A DNA stretch of 64,000 bases, taken from assembly GCA_023105745.1 (NCBI GenBank), contig JALGQZ010000015.1:15846499-15910498 (forward strand), in the 5' to 3' direction. Positions 23,789 through 34,934 of the stretch are shown here, piece by piece; within the stretch, counting starts at the first letter, position 1, and each line of letters starts with the position of its first letter. The stretch comes from Austropuccinia psidii (lineage: Eukaryota; Basidiomycota; Pucciniomycetes; Pucciniales; Sphaerophragmiaceae). Both the position numbers and the translations under genes were made by a program. The notes beneath the pieces were generated by a model. The model saw nothing but the letters and a program-made list of their open reading frames with translations. It had not been told where the DNA came from and made no database searches.

Positions 23789-26143
23789 AGTTGAAACAAA
23801 TTTTATGGCTATTGCACTAATTTATATATTTCATATTATTACAACCATCACCTGCCTGCTCTGGAGGCGAGCAAATTTTGAAAAGATTACTAGAACTTTT
23901 TTAGGCTGCAGACAATGAAATAACAACAGTCTGATCAAATGATGTGAAAACGAGCAACAGCAGAGAGAGCGTGATTATAATTACATATGCACCAGCCTCT
24001 TTTTTCTTTTCTTTTTTGTAAAAAATGTTTCTTGATGTCACAAAAAATTGCTTTAATTTAACTGATAATTCTGTTTGGCTGTTTGGCTTGTAGTTTGACT
24101 TTGAAACAAACTTAATTAGTTTTTTATCCTACTGCATAATCTGATGTGTTTTGATTACTTGGCGCCGAGAAAAAAAGTTTGACATGACATTGAAATTGCT
24201 ATTCCTGGACAAATCGTCTCTTCTTTCTATATACTTCAGTTACCATCTACTGTGATTGTGCAGTTCAAGTATACTTAGTCTGTTCTGTACCAATGAGTAC
24301 AATTTTTAGCCTACGTCTGCTACTTGGGTATTTTTAGGGGCACGGTCGAAATGTAATGAATTCTGCAATCGACGAAATTATTGGCCTATTTGCTATTCGT
24401 CGTAAATTGCTGACATCCAAATCAACGTAATACTTATTTTCCAGCTTAATGTTCTGCTTTCGGTAAAAAGCTAGAATTTACTTGCTTGCTTTGAATGGAT
24501 TTTCGCAAAAACCTCAATTACTGCAGTTGCCCCAAATAATAAAGTGACAGGTTTTTATTTATAGTTTAAAAAAGTTATAAACACAAAATCGAGATTGTTA
24601 CATAGGTTCAAATGGGGCAAACAAAAGGAAAGACTAGAAACTATTTTCTTTTGGTTAAAAGCAAGTCAGCAAAAAAATTAAGACACTATTAATCCTAAAA
24701 ACTGATTTGTATTTAATATTCAATTGAATGCTTAATTATTAATGTTAATATTTGCATATCTTTTCAAAAAAATTCAACTCAAACCAAAGCAAGATGAGTT
24801 AATTAACATCTATGTAATATAAAATCCATGAGTAATGATAATACTCTTTAAAAAGTATATATGTATATAGTTTTTCTTTGTTTATGATTTATAATGGAAG
24901 ACAATTGGTAAAGTTTATTCTTATTTTATTTTAAGTTTTTATGTTAATTTTTTGCTTTTTACCTATTTGGAAAAACAAGAAATAAAGACTCAAGTAAAAA
25001 ATAGAAATGAATTAATTATAATTAAGTAATTAACTGAGTAATCAAATCATATTAAATAAATTAAAAAAAAAATAGCTTTGATTTTTTTTGATGAACATCT
25101 ATCTACACATAAATATTTATATAATATTTGAAATTTAAGAATTAATTTTAAAGTGATTTGATGTGTTAATCAAATGATATTGATTCAAAATATATATTTA
25201 TATGGAAAAAAGAGGATAAAAAAGCTAATATATAAATACAATATAAGTTTTTTCCTTAAAAAAAATTAAACTTAAATGTAATTCAAAAAGCTTTATAGCT
25301 ACAGAAAAGATATATATATATATGTATTCAAAATTAAAATATTCATAAGTTACCTTAGAAGTAATTTCCAGATTGATAATAAAAAGGAAGGTTTTTGAAA
25401 GAAATTAAATTCTAATTTTCAAAATAAAACTTTATTAGGTTTGGAAGAGGAAAACTAATTGCTATATCAATATTTTTTTTTAAAAGAATATCATAATTTA
25501 AGTTAATAATTTGTTTTACTATAATTAAAACTTAAAAAAGAATAAAAAAACAAAGGTAGAATTTTTCAAGTCATAAATAATAATGAAAAGAAATGAAAAG
25601 AGGAAAAGAAGAAAAAAAGAAACATTTAAATTTATTTATTAGAAAAATCTATTTAAATAAAGAAAATCAGAAAAAAAATCAGAAAGATGATCAAACTATT
25701 TAGTTTTTTGAAGGGAAGAAAATTTATAATTATTATTAAATTGTTAAAATTCATTTCATAAAAAATAATATTTAGCTTTATAAATTATTAACCTGAATAT
25801 TTTTTTTTTGATATAGAGTTTTGTGAACAAACCCATATATATATATAAGTATTTTGTATTTTTTATTTTCATAAATTAATAATAATCCTGTTTTAAATTT
25901 TCAATTAAAATGTTTTTACAATTTTTTTAAAACTTAAGAAATTCAGAAATAAATTAAAGATGATTTTAAATTGAATCAATTTATTTTAATTCAAAAATAA
26001 AATAAAATAAATAATTAGATCAGGAGGAGTTCTTTATATTTAAATGAATACAGAACTTTATCAGTTGTTTTTTTTACAAAAAGGAAATAATAATAGGATT
26101 TATCGACTTTTATTTAATCAATTATTAATAAATATATATATAT
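23789..26143. other. AT-rich intergenic region downstream of the dehydrogenase
   Basis: 23789-24560 includes the probable 3' UTR and mixed sequence. 24600-26143 is very AT-rich with poly-A/T runs and TA microsatellites (25313-25325, 25836-25849, 26130-26143). No gene is supported. The last five bases (TATAT, 26139-26143) are the left TSD of G2. Confidence 0.5.
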
Positions 26144-28313
26144 TGTGAGCCTGTGAGGTATGTATAACATACCCATAAGGCCACAAATAACTTTATACAC
26201 AGTTAAATTTGTCTTCAACAGACTTTTTAATTGAATTTGAAATAAAAAATAACAAAAAATAAGTATAACTCTTTTTTGGATAAACAAAGTTATGAATATT
26301 ATGTCATTTTTGGATTCTACACCAAAAATAACCTAGGGTACATCAATAAGGTGTTATACCCAAAAACACTTATTTCTTATGTTATTGGAAGATTTAAGAA
26401 TCTCACAGTACTAATGTAGCTTTTTTAACATTTTTTTAAAATTGTTAAATTTAAGCTTAAATAAGCTTAAATTCAAAGTTGCATACAGTTTATGCAAACT
26501 TACCAAAATTTTAGTTAAAATTGAGGTGTTGTGTATATTTACTAAATTGGCTAAGGATTTGCCATACAGAATGTAAATCCTGCGTGAGCTCAATTTAAAA
26601 GGGTTTAAGTCCATAGCATGGCTTTAAATAAATAAAAGCGCAAAATCCACGCAGAAAGGTGGGACAAAGGAAAAAGATCAAATAGAGCTGGGGTACCCAA
26701 CTTTTTGGATCTGCAAGGATTCAATTAAGGTTGTCCACCTGTATTGGAGGATTTTCAACCTTATTTAAACTTTACGATTAGACTTTGATTCAACATTAAA
26801 GTTTAAACTGGTTTTATCCCAATTTAGACAGGAATTTCAAGCTGCCAAAGGGTAAATCCCTATATGCAGGCTTGAATTTAAGGTTTTAAGAACTGTCAAA
26901 GCTTAATTAAGCTTAAAATTTTAAGGTTACAAGCATTAGAACCTTATCAAAAGTTAAGGTTTGGTGTGTATTACTATTTTACATGGAAAAATAGCAGTAA
27001 CTTCAAAAATTCATTAAAAATTCGATTCTTAATGGATTTGCTTGAAAACTTCACACAGCTTACAATTTGATATTATCTATATTTAAATTGAATTTTAACT
27101 ATCTTTTATAAATAAATTTCCTGGGTATTTAGCCTGGAAATTTACTCTTTTAATTAAAGCTCAAAGAAAATCATAATTTCTGTAAAAGTTAATTAAAAAT
27201 TGAGTTTAAGAGATTTCAACTTGAAACTCTATTTTTAAGTTTTTCATGTAATGAAATTCAACATAAATAAGTTTATTTATATTAAAAACTTAAAATAATT
27301 AGTTTAAATGAGGATTAAAGTTACATGGCGCTAAGAATAACACTGGTAACTTTAAATTGGAATCAAAAATAAGTTACCTTAAGTTAAGAACTTTATTTTT
27401 AAGCATGGTTTTCAGTTTTGACCTGAGCACGCCCCTTATATTCATCTTGAATCATGAGAGCTTCTCTGAAGACATAAAAAGAGTCTTTTCATCACTGTTT
27501 TTGTCCATAATTCATTATCAATCCAATCATATTAGAAATTTAAACAGGTAAGGTTTTATTAAATATAAAATCTTATTATTAACACAATTCTTAAGTTATT
27601 TTATTCTTTATTAATCAAAATTAAAGAATTGAAATCATAGAATTCAGATTATTGTTGTAATCACCAATAATACATTTTATTATATAAAATTATCATCTTA
27701 AATATCTTTCAAAATCCACAAATTCCTCTTAAAAACTCTTTAATCATAATTCTTATTATAAAAAGTTGTTTTATCTTTAAAAATATTGATTTTTGGCGTG
27801 TTTTTAACTTATGATTATTATCTAATATAATAACTGTTGTTGTTTGACTTGTTGTATTAAATAAATATTATAAGTAAGTTTTCTCTAAAGTTCTATATTT
27901 TTTTTATCTAGTATTAGTTTTTTTTTATATAAAATCTCTCTATAAGAATTATTTCTGCACAGTGTTGTGTTTTGGTTCTTTTAAAAATAATATTTATATT
28001 ATCTATAAGTCGCTAATATTCATACTTTTCACATGTAATTGTCTCATTAAGAGCTTTACACTTCTTATTGTTATAATTGTCAGTGACTATAACAATAATA
28101 GAACGATTATAATTTATTATAATTATTATATTTTTTTCTATTATTATATTTTTTATAATAATAATTAAATTTCTTTTCTTTTGTATAATTATTTTTAATA
28201 ATTATATTTAATGTGTGGTTATAATATTTTGTTATATTATATATTTCTACTGAGGACAGTCATAGTACTCTTGATATTTCTACTATTATCAGGAGTTTCA
28301 TAGGCAAACCTCA
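26144..28313 (+). repeat. G2 5' LTR
   Basis: It starts TGTGAGCCTGTGAGGTATG and ends GGCAAACCTCA, aligning throughout with 34935-37105. A TATA-like GACATAAAAAGAG at 27471-27483 is conserved at the equivalent place in the 3' LTR (36283). ORFs inside it are chance frames. Confidence 0.9.
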
Positions 28314-28317
28314 AATT

Positions 28318-28335
28318 TGGGGGCCTGGCCGTGAT
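28318..28335 (+). promoter_or_regulatory. G2 putative primer-binding site
   Basis: TGGGGGCCTGGCCGTGAT begins four bases after the LTR end. The same position holds close variants in G1, G3 and G4. The tRNA is not identified. Confidence 0.6.
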
Positions 28336-28859
28336 TTTAACCAATTTTTGGGACATAAATCATATTCTAGACCTTATTTTACTATTTTTTGACGTAAAAT
28401 TGCCATATTTATGTCAATATTGGCTTTTTTGGGACTTATCCCTTATAAATAATCTTTATAATATTAATAAAGTTATTTTTCTTAAGAATATTGTTTGAAG
28501 AAATATACCGTTGAGTGACTTGGAATAAATTTCTTTTGTTTAACTAGTGGCTTTTTCACATCACAGACTTGAAATTTATTCTTTGAGTTACTCTATTATA
28601 AAGTGAATAATAATACAATTTTGATTAATAAACTTGTTAATTGCATAATTATTATTTCTTTAAAGAAAATATAAAATCAGATAAAAAATTAAGAAATTAA
28701 GAATCTTTACTAAAAATATTTTCTCTTTCATCTTAGACATTTTTCTTTATTTTTGACATAATTTGCCATAAATTACATTAAAACAACTTTATTCAATAAG
28801 TTGAGTTTATAAGTTATTCTTATTGTTTGATAAAATAGCTTATATTTTCATTTTTTCTC

Positions 28860-28979
28860 TAGTTTCATCAATTAGAGACAGCTCTTCAGACTCTGAAGCC
28901 TCAGAGTCTAGTATTGAAATTCAAACCAGCCCAGCACCAAGGGGTTTGATAACCAAAGAACCCTTTAAAGGTCCAGAAG
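28860..28979 (+). other. G2 upstream exon candidate (ORF-A exon 1)
   Basis: Between an acceptor-like TTTTCTCTAG and the donor-like GAAG/GTGAAT lies an open, Ser/Glu-rich coding stretch (SSDSEASESS ... LITKEPFKGPE). It ends in phase 1, one base into a codon. Joined to 29042 it enters the +1 gag frame, which holds the conserved block of ORF-A. G3 has a stretch in the same place ending ...GPTVQDSE. No clear initiator ATG is visible in this copy, so the true 5' end is unknown. Confidence 0.45.
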
Positions 28980-29041
28980 GTGAATTCAATTCATTCTTAG
29001 TCTATTTTTTCTTAAAATTGACATGAAATGACTCCTACTAG
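28980..29041 (+). other. Candidate intron in G2 gag leader
   Basis: GTGAAT ... CTCCTACTAG, 62 nt, similar in size to the host gene's introns (60-85 nt). Equivalent candidates are 46931-47021 in G3 (GTAAGT, 91 nt) and 60363-60426 in G4 (GTAAGT, 64 nt). In all three an ATG opening frame 0 lies exactly 13 nt before the last intron base (29028 here). Splicing is inferred from signals only. Confidence 0.5.
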
Positions 29042-30044
29042 AAGTGGAAGTAATTACTCCATCCAATCAAATGGATCTGGACCAGGAAATTACAGTCACA
29101 AATCAAAAAGACAAGAATGTCAGCCCAGAGGACAGGCACAAATAGAGGATGCCAGAACTTCCACCAGTTCCCAAAGGTTAGCCAGCACCTTTGAAACTCT
29201 TATTGAGGGTCCAGAAGCTGAAATAACTGCTATTTCTGTTAGACCTGAATCATTTCCAATAGGCAGCAGTGGAGATTTACCAGTCTCAGTACAAGAACTG
29301 GTTTATGGCCACAAAACAGCAAAAGTGGGAACTTCTCCCAAGTCTTTGGATAGGCACAGTGAACTATTATCTTCAAGTGGAGAAGTTCATGGGGCCAGAA
29401 AAGACAGAAGAACTTCTGAAGGGTTGGACACCAATGTCTTGCAAAGGACAAGTCCAACAGATAAAAGCTTGGTTGAAAAACCAAAGTATGTTATCAGAGG
29501 ATCAGAAGAAGAAGTTGGCCCAAGGAAAGGAAAAAAGCCCAGTGGAAGCTCCCAAAGCATCCACCAGCAAAAATCCGCCTCAACAAGTTCCAGACAAGCC
29601 CAAGCAAGCCCCAAAGATCAATCAGAAGGGAAAGCAAAAGGCAAAGGGAAAGGAAAAGCCCAAATGGAACAAGCCTTACCCACAGAACTACAGAATCCCA
29701 AAGAAAGAAAAAACAGCCATGGACAAGGTGTTCAATATGGCAAGAACTCTGATGGAATTCAAAAACAAGGAGGAGGAAAGATTGAGCCAATCTTTCCCAA
29801 AGAAATAGATCTTGTTAATATTGTAACTCAATTTGAATCTTGTAATAAAGAAATTATGACAAAGTTTGAAACATTCGAGTATATCCAACAAAAGTTGGGT
29901 AATGAGATATTACAAGTGAAAGACCAACAAAAAACCATTATTGGCCTTGAAAATGTTAATAAAGACAAGATTGTGTCCTTGACGCAAATTTGTGCAAGAA
30001 TTGAGTCTAAAGCTACTTTGCTCAATCAACCAGATGACAATTAA
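29028..30044 (+). pseudogene. G2 gag frame 0: N-terminus and coiled coil
   Basis: 338 codons opening with MTPTRSGSNYS, a start like G4's MPSTRSGASYN. Residues to about 255 are low-complexity and poorly conserved between copies. From about 29800 the frame enters a coiled-coil-like region that belongs to the gag-pol polyprotein. It stops at a TAA (30042-30044) where the frame probably once continued, since ISFI ... LQVQNLENSTGHNAAL follows in phase. Two further stops and a frameshift occur before 30503. The upstream part may be translated only from unspliced RNA. Confidence 0.6.
29042..29808 (+). pseudogene. G2 ORF-A: overlapping +1-frame gag-region protein
   Basis: In the +1 frame relative to 29028 this reads TPSNQMDLD near the start, meets four stops between about 29143 and 29262, then is open from 29263 to the TAG at 29806-29808 (179 codons are counted from a GTG at 29269, which is not a real start). 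The open part has a W-x4-LP ... KFMG-x-E-x-x-x-x-LL-x-GW segment, a Lys/Pro/Gln-rich linker, and the block KPYPQNYRIPKKEKTAMD / VFNMARTLMEFKNKEEER (29671-29781). G4 and G3 carry the same segments in the same relative frame. The family is unknown to me. Conservation argues that this frame, not frame 0, is constrained here. Confidence 0.6.
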
Positions 30045-30502
30045 ATTTCTTTTATAATTGGACAGTTAAGAGAATTGAAATTACAAGTTCAAAACTTGGA
30101 AAATTCAACTGGTCACAATGCAGCTCTTTCCCAGAACAATTGGAAAAAAGAGATAAAGCAAGACTTGAATTGAAAGAGGACATTCAATCAATTATTAATA
30201 ATATATCACTGAAAAATGAATTGCCAAGGCAATCCATGCCAATTCTTGACAGAAATGTGCTTAACTTGAATAATGATTTACATCATACCATTTCAAGTAA
30301 TGATGTGGAAACTGCTTGAAATTTCAAAGACATTCCAAAATTAGAGGAATGGCCAACCTTCAATGGTGAAGGAGAATATAATCATATGGAATTTATGAAA
30401 ACAATTGATATGTTCAAAAAATACTTTAACATACCAGATGAATACATAAGTGCCAGATTACACTAATTATTTACCAGATCAGCAAAGAAATGGTATTACA
30501 AA
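30045..30502 (+). pseudogene. G2 gag middle, broken
   Basis: A decayed link between the coiled coil and the capsid part. Readable pieces are LQVQNLENSTGHNAAL, then after a frameshift near 30130 ELKEDIQSIINNISLKNELP, LEEWPTFNGEGEYNHMEF and IPDEYISARLH. Stops lie near 30317 (TGA) and 30465 (TAA). This is the capsid-like segment also seen in G1 and G4. Confidence 0.65.
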
Positions 30503-31816
30503 ATGAGACAAGACCATGGTAAACATTCTTGGCCTTGGTGGAAAGAATATATTATTTCCAAATGGGAAAATGATTCCTGGAGATTTACAATGGAAAATTC
30601 TTTTGAAGAAGCCATTTTTAATATTGAGAGGGACAGGCCCATGTCTTGGTTTCTTAAACAGAAGGACAGATTACCTGCCCTTTATCCTGATATGTATGAA
30701 ACAATGGTACATAAAAGGATATTAAGAAAGTATGGTGGTGACCTTGAGCATGCTATAAGAAGCAGATGTATTGAGCCTTGCTCTACAGAAGATTATATCA
30801 ATGCTATGGAGGACATCACTACTAGAACAAAAATTGGAAGAAATTGGTCCAAATCCCCAATAGACAACAAGACTAATGGGAAACCAATTTCAAAGCCAAA
30901 TAAGCCACAAGAAAGACTTCCTTTGAAATTTCACAAATGTGGAAGTACATCTCATTTAGAAAACACTTGCCCAAAAAAGACAAGAATCAATGAGATAAAT
31001 GTTGAAAAAGTGGAAGACACAAAAGAAACAACCGATGTATCTTTATATGAAAGTGATTCTGAGCCTTCAGAAGAAGAAGAAGTACCAGAAGAGCTTAGTA
31101 TAGAAAACATTAATGTTTCTTTTGAAGTCACTGAGGTACACACTCATTTACCACAGTATAGTGATGAATGTATGGATCTCATACATGTGCAAGATGCTAA
31201 AATGCAGAAACCCAAACCTGCCAGAGGTAAACGTTATACAGCTGGTTTATCTTGTGTGACTAATATTGTGATAAAAAACACAGAAGCTAAGATACACCTT
31301 GACTCACGTGCTTTTTGCACTTGTGTTGGAAAAGATTATCTTGAAAAGGTTTATAACCATTGGCAAGACAAATTAATTCCAGTTGAAGGTATAACATTCA
31401 GAAGTGCTAGCCAAAATATGCACCCCTTGGGTATATTTGAAGCAGAAATAATATTTCCTCATCCTACAGGAAGTATAAGATTGAAAGTTGAAATTGTTGT
31501 CATATATAATTGTACTTCACAACAATTTATACTTGGAAATGATTATCTCAATATCTATGGTATTGATATTAATAATCATAAAGACAGGTATTTCACTATA
31601 GGGGAAAATAAAAGACAAAAATTTGCTTTTCCTCTAGAAAAAAGAGAAATTACTGTCATCAAACAAGTAAGAAATTTTAATAAGGAAAAATTTGTGTCAG
31701 GTCAATTAATTGAAGCACACATTAGTCCTGAATTAACACTAGAAATGAAGGAAGAGCTTATTGAAATTTTATTTCAATACAGGGAAACCTTTGCTTCAGA
31801 TGATGAACCACTTTGA
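30503..31816 (+). pseudogene. G2 gag C-terminus and protease
   Basis: 437 codons. The N-terminal part is gag capsid (MRQDHGKHSWPWWKEYI, KQKDRLPALYPDMYE). The zinc knuckle near 30929-30973 reads FHKCGSTSHLENTCPKK, with its first Cys replaced by Phe. After an acidic linker comes the aspartic protease: HLDSRAFCTCVG at about 31296-31330, where the usual D-S/T-G active site is DSR, so the protease is predicted dead. ILGNDYL near 31527 is the second protease landmark. The frame stops at a TGA (31814-31816) inside a conserved stretch (EPL-AIKGHE), probably once Gly, and is open again directly after. Confidence 0.8.
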
Positions 31817-32686
31817 GCTATAAAAGGCCATGAAGTGGACATTATGCTTAATGTGGAAAGGCCTTATCCTCCAATATTAAGAAGAACAGCTTACCCAGCT
31901 AGCCCTAGGGCTAGAGAAGCATTAGAAAGTCATATCAATGAACTAATGAAGCTGGGAGTTCTTAGAAAAGTTGGACACAATGAGGAGGTAGAAGTCACAA
32001 CTCCAGTAATCATTACTTTGCATAATGATGAGTCAAGGATGGTTGGTGATTTTAGAGAACTGAATACCGATACTATTCCAGACAGGTATAAAATCCCTAG
32101 AATTCATGAGACTTTGACTCAATTGTCCAAAGAAAGATTAATTACTTCCATGGATGCTCTGAAAGGCTTTCATCAGAATGTTTTGACACCTCATGCTAGG
32201 AAATTATTGAGAATAATTTCTCATTGTAGGATTTATGAATATTTGAGAATGCCTTTTGGTATTAAAAATGCACCCTCTCATTATCAGAGAATGATGAATA
32301 CCATCTTCCCACATGAATTGTCAGAAGGATGGTTAATCATTTATATTGATGACATTATCATTTGTTCAGACACCTGGAAATTACATTTAGAGAGACTTTC
32401 ATTAGTACTTAGAAAAATTCTCCAAGTGAACATGAAAATATCTCTTAAGAAATGTAATTTTGGGTTTCATGAGTTGAAAGCTCTAGGACATGTAGTCTCA
32501 GGACTGAGCCTTGGTGTTGACAAAAACAAAGTGGCTGCAGTTTTACTGAAACAAATTCCCCAGAACAAAAAAGAAATGATGTCTTTTTTAGGGTTTGCCA
32601 GTTATTACAGGCAACACCTTAAAGATTTTGCAATCCATCCAGATCATTATACAGAATTTGTGATCAACAAACTGTTTTTGAAATGA
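31817..32686 (+). pseudogene. G2 reverse transcriptase
   Basis: It continues the protease frame past the TGA. It shows GVLRKVGHNEEVEVTTPVI, RMVGDFRELN, MDALKGFHQN, MPFGIKNAPSHYQRMMN and the catalytic YIDDIIICSD near 32342-32371, so the active site is intact. Further on are LGHVVS and [17 protein letters not shown] single-base shift near 32635 throws the frame into HPDHYTEF and a stop at 32686; the correct frame resumes as [11 protein letters not shown] at 32683. Confidence 0.85.
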
Positions 32687-33160
32687 CACAGGAGAGGATT
32701 CAAGCATATGATAAACTCAAGTATGCCTTGACCAATGCACCATTATTATTGATGCCAGACTGGAAACTTCCTTTCAAGATGTATATTGATGCATGTGGTG
32801 AAGGTTTTGGAGCTGCTCTTCATCAAGTTCAAAATGTCAATGACAAATCTTATGAAGGTCCAATTTGTTTTATTTCAAGACAAATTAAACCTACTGAGGC
32901 CAGATATGGAGCTACCCAAATAGAGTGCCTTTGCCTAGTTTGGGCTTTGGGGAAAACTTCATTATTATCTTGATGGTAGTGTGTTTGAATTAATTACTAA
33001 TTGTAATGCAGTAAAATCACTTCTTAACATGAAAACTACAAGCAGACACATGTTAAGATGGCAGATTGCTATAAAAGAGTATAGGGGCAATATGACCATA
33101 GTACATAAAGCTGGAAATATTCATAAGAATGCTGATGGCTTAAGTAGATGGGCATTACCA
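32683..33160 (+). pseudogene. G2 RNase H
   Basis: [26 protein letters not shown] gives the first catalytic Asp, followed by [22 protein letters not shown] with the catalytic Glu. A frameshift near 32950 (WALGK to [20 protein letters not shown]) breaks the ORF. It continues at 32981 with [18 protein letters not shown] and [10 protein letters not shown]. Confidence 0.8.
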
Positions 33161-34798
33161 AATACACCTGAAAAACCTGCCTATGTTCCTACAAGTGCAG
33201 AACCTCAAATTCCAATTGAAGGAATTAATATCACGGATGTTGGAACAGAATTCTTTGAAGAAGTTAGAGAAAGATATAAGCAAGATAAGAATTGTCATAT
33301 TATTACTGCTCTACTTGACAAATATTGCAAAGATGTAGCCTTGGCTAATTCTCTGGATGATATTTGGAAAACATCTTATGATAATGGAAGATTCCATTTA
33401 TTTGATGGTATACTATATCATAGATCTAAAAACACATGTGTCATGGTCCTATGTAGTAGAATGTTAATTAACACCATACTACTAGAATGCCATGATAACA
33501 TATATTCTGGACATCTGTCTGAAGACAGAACTATGGAAAGAATTAAGACATTTGCCTGGTGGCCATCTTGGAGAAAAGATGTCATTGAGTACTGTCACAG
33601 TTGTGATAGATGCCAGAAATCCAATAAAACTACTGGTAAAAGATTTGGTTTAATGTTCCATATTCAAGAGCCAAGTACCCCATGGGAAGTGGTTCACATG
33701 GATTGGGTAACTGCCTTACCACCTGGAGGTGATAAACGTTACAATGCATGTCTTGTTATTGTGGACAGATATAGAAAAAAACCAATCTTTTTACCATGTC
33801 ACAAAGATGGCACAGCTATGAATACAGCTCTTTTGATCTGGAATAGAGTAATATCCCATACTTGTCTCTTTAAAAACATCATTAGTGATAGAGAACCAAA
33901 ATTTACATCAGCCTTATGGACTAATTTACATAAGCTTTTGGGTACAAGACTATCATTCTCAACAGCCTACCATCCACAAACAGATGGGCTGGAAGAAAGA
34001 ATGATTCAAACCTTTGACAACATGATAAGAAGAATTTGTGCTTATGGCCTGGAGTTTAAAGATCCTGACGGCTTTACCCATGATTGGTGCACTCTTATAC
34101 CAGCATTGGAATTAGCCTACAAGCCCTCCATCCATCCTTCAACAGGAAAAACTCCTGCAATGTTGGATAAAGGATGGAACCCCAAACTTCCAGCTGCTAC
34201 TTTGAAAAAAGATCTGATTGATATGCATCCAACTGCCTCAAGCTTTAAGCTATTGCTTGATAAAGTGAGAAATCATGCAAATCAAAGCATGAATAATGCT
34301 TTTGAATATGCTAAACAGAAATGGGATAAAAGTCATAAGACCCCAGAATTCAAAGTAGGGTACTTACTACTAGTTTCAACCTGGAGCGTTAATAATATTA
34401 AAGGACCAAAGAAATTACAAGATTCCTTTGCAGGACCATTTATTATCAAAGCCCTTCATGGGACAAATGCAGTACAAGTAGAACTGTCAGGAGAACTGGA
34501 AAACAATCATACAACTTTTCCTGTCAGTCTAGTAAAGCATTACACTTCAAGTGATAAGGAATTATTTCCTTTGAGAAATGAATCACCCTTAGAAGTACCC
34601 CCACTGGATCAAAGTGAGGATAAAAAGGTACTAAAAGTCTTGAAAGAAAGAAGACTTAGGGGAAAAATTGAAAGAGAATACTTAGTCAGGTATAAAAATC
34701 CACAACATGAAGATGAATGGATTGTGGAGAGAAAAATACCTGATTCCCAAAAGTTTCTCAGAAGATTCAGACATGAGAGAAGACCAATTGCTCAATGA
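33161..34798 (+). pseudogene. G2 integrase with C-terminal chromodomain
   Basis: The C-terminal 540 or so codons of a 605-codon frame (32981-34798), intact over this part. The zinc-binding domain has [12 protein letters not shown] and [10 protein letters not shown]. The core has D in [13 protein letters not shown] in [12 protein letters not shown] and E in [11 protein letters not shown], a complete DDE triad. A GPF-like [20 protein letters not shown] follows, then the chromodomain [20 protein letters not shown]. Chromodomains direct integration to particular chromatin marks. It ends with ERRPIAQ and a TGA at 34796-34798, 137 bp before the 3' LTR. It is marked as a pseudogene only because the polyprotein upstream is broken. 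Confidence 0.85.
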
Positions 34799-34923
34799 AA
34801 AGTTTGAATTGTGTGCTTTACATACTTAAAGGTATAAGTAGAGAGGTTGGAAAGTGGATTATACCACCCCAAATAAATTGGGGGTATACTACAAAAGAAA
34901 AATTGCAGTACAATTTTTTTTTA

Positions 34924-34934
34924 GTGGTAGGGAA
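34924..34934 (+). promoter_or_regulatory. G2 polypurine tract
   Basis: GTGGTAGGGAA abuts the 3' LTR start; G3 has GGTGGTAAGGAA in the same place. It is preceded by a T-run. Confidence 0.65.

Noticed and set aside
29269..29271. Start codon of the G2 overlapping ORF
   Set aside because: The triplet is GTG; the frame is open only from 29263 because of a TAG just upstream. In other copies the frame extends further 5', so this is not a natural start.
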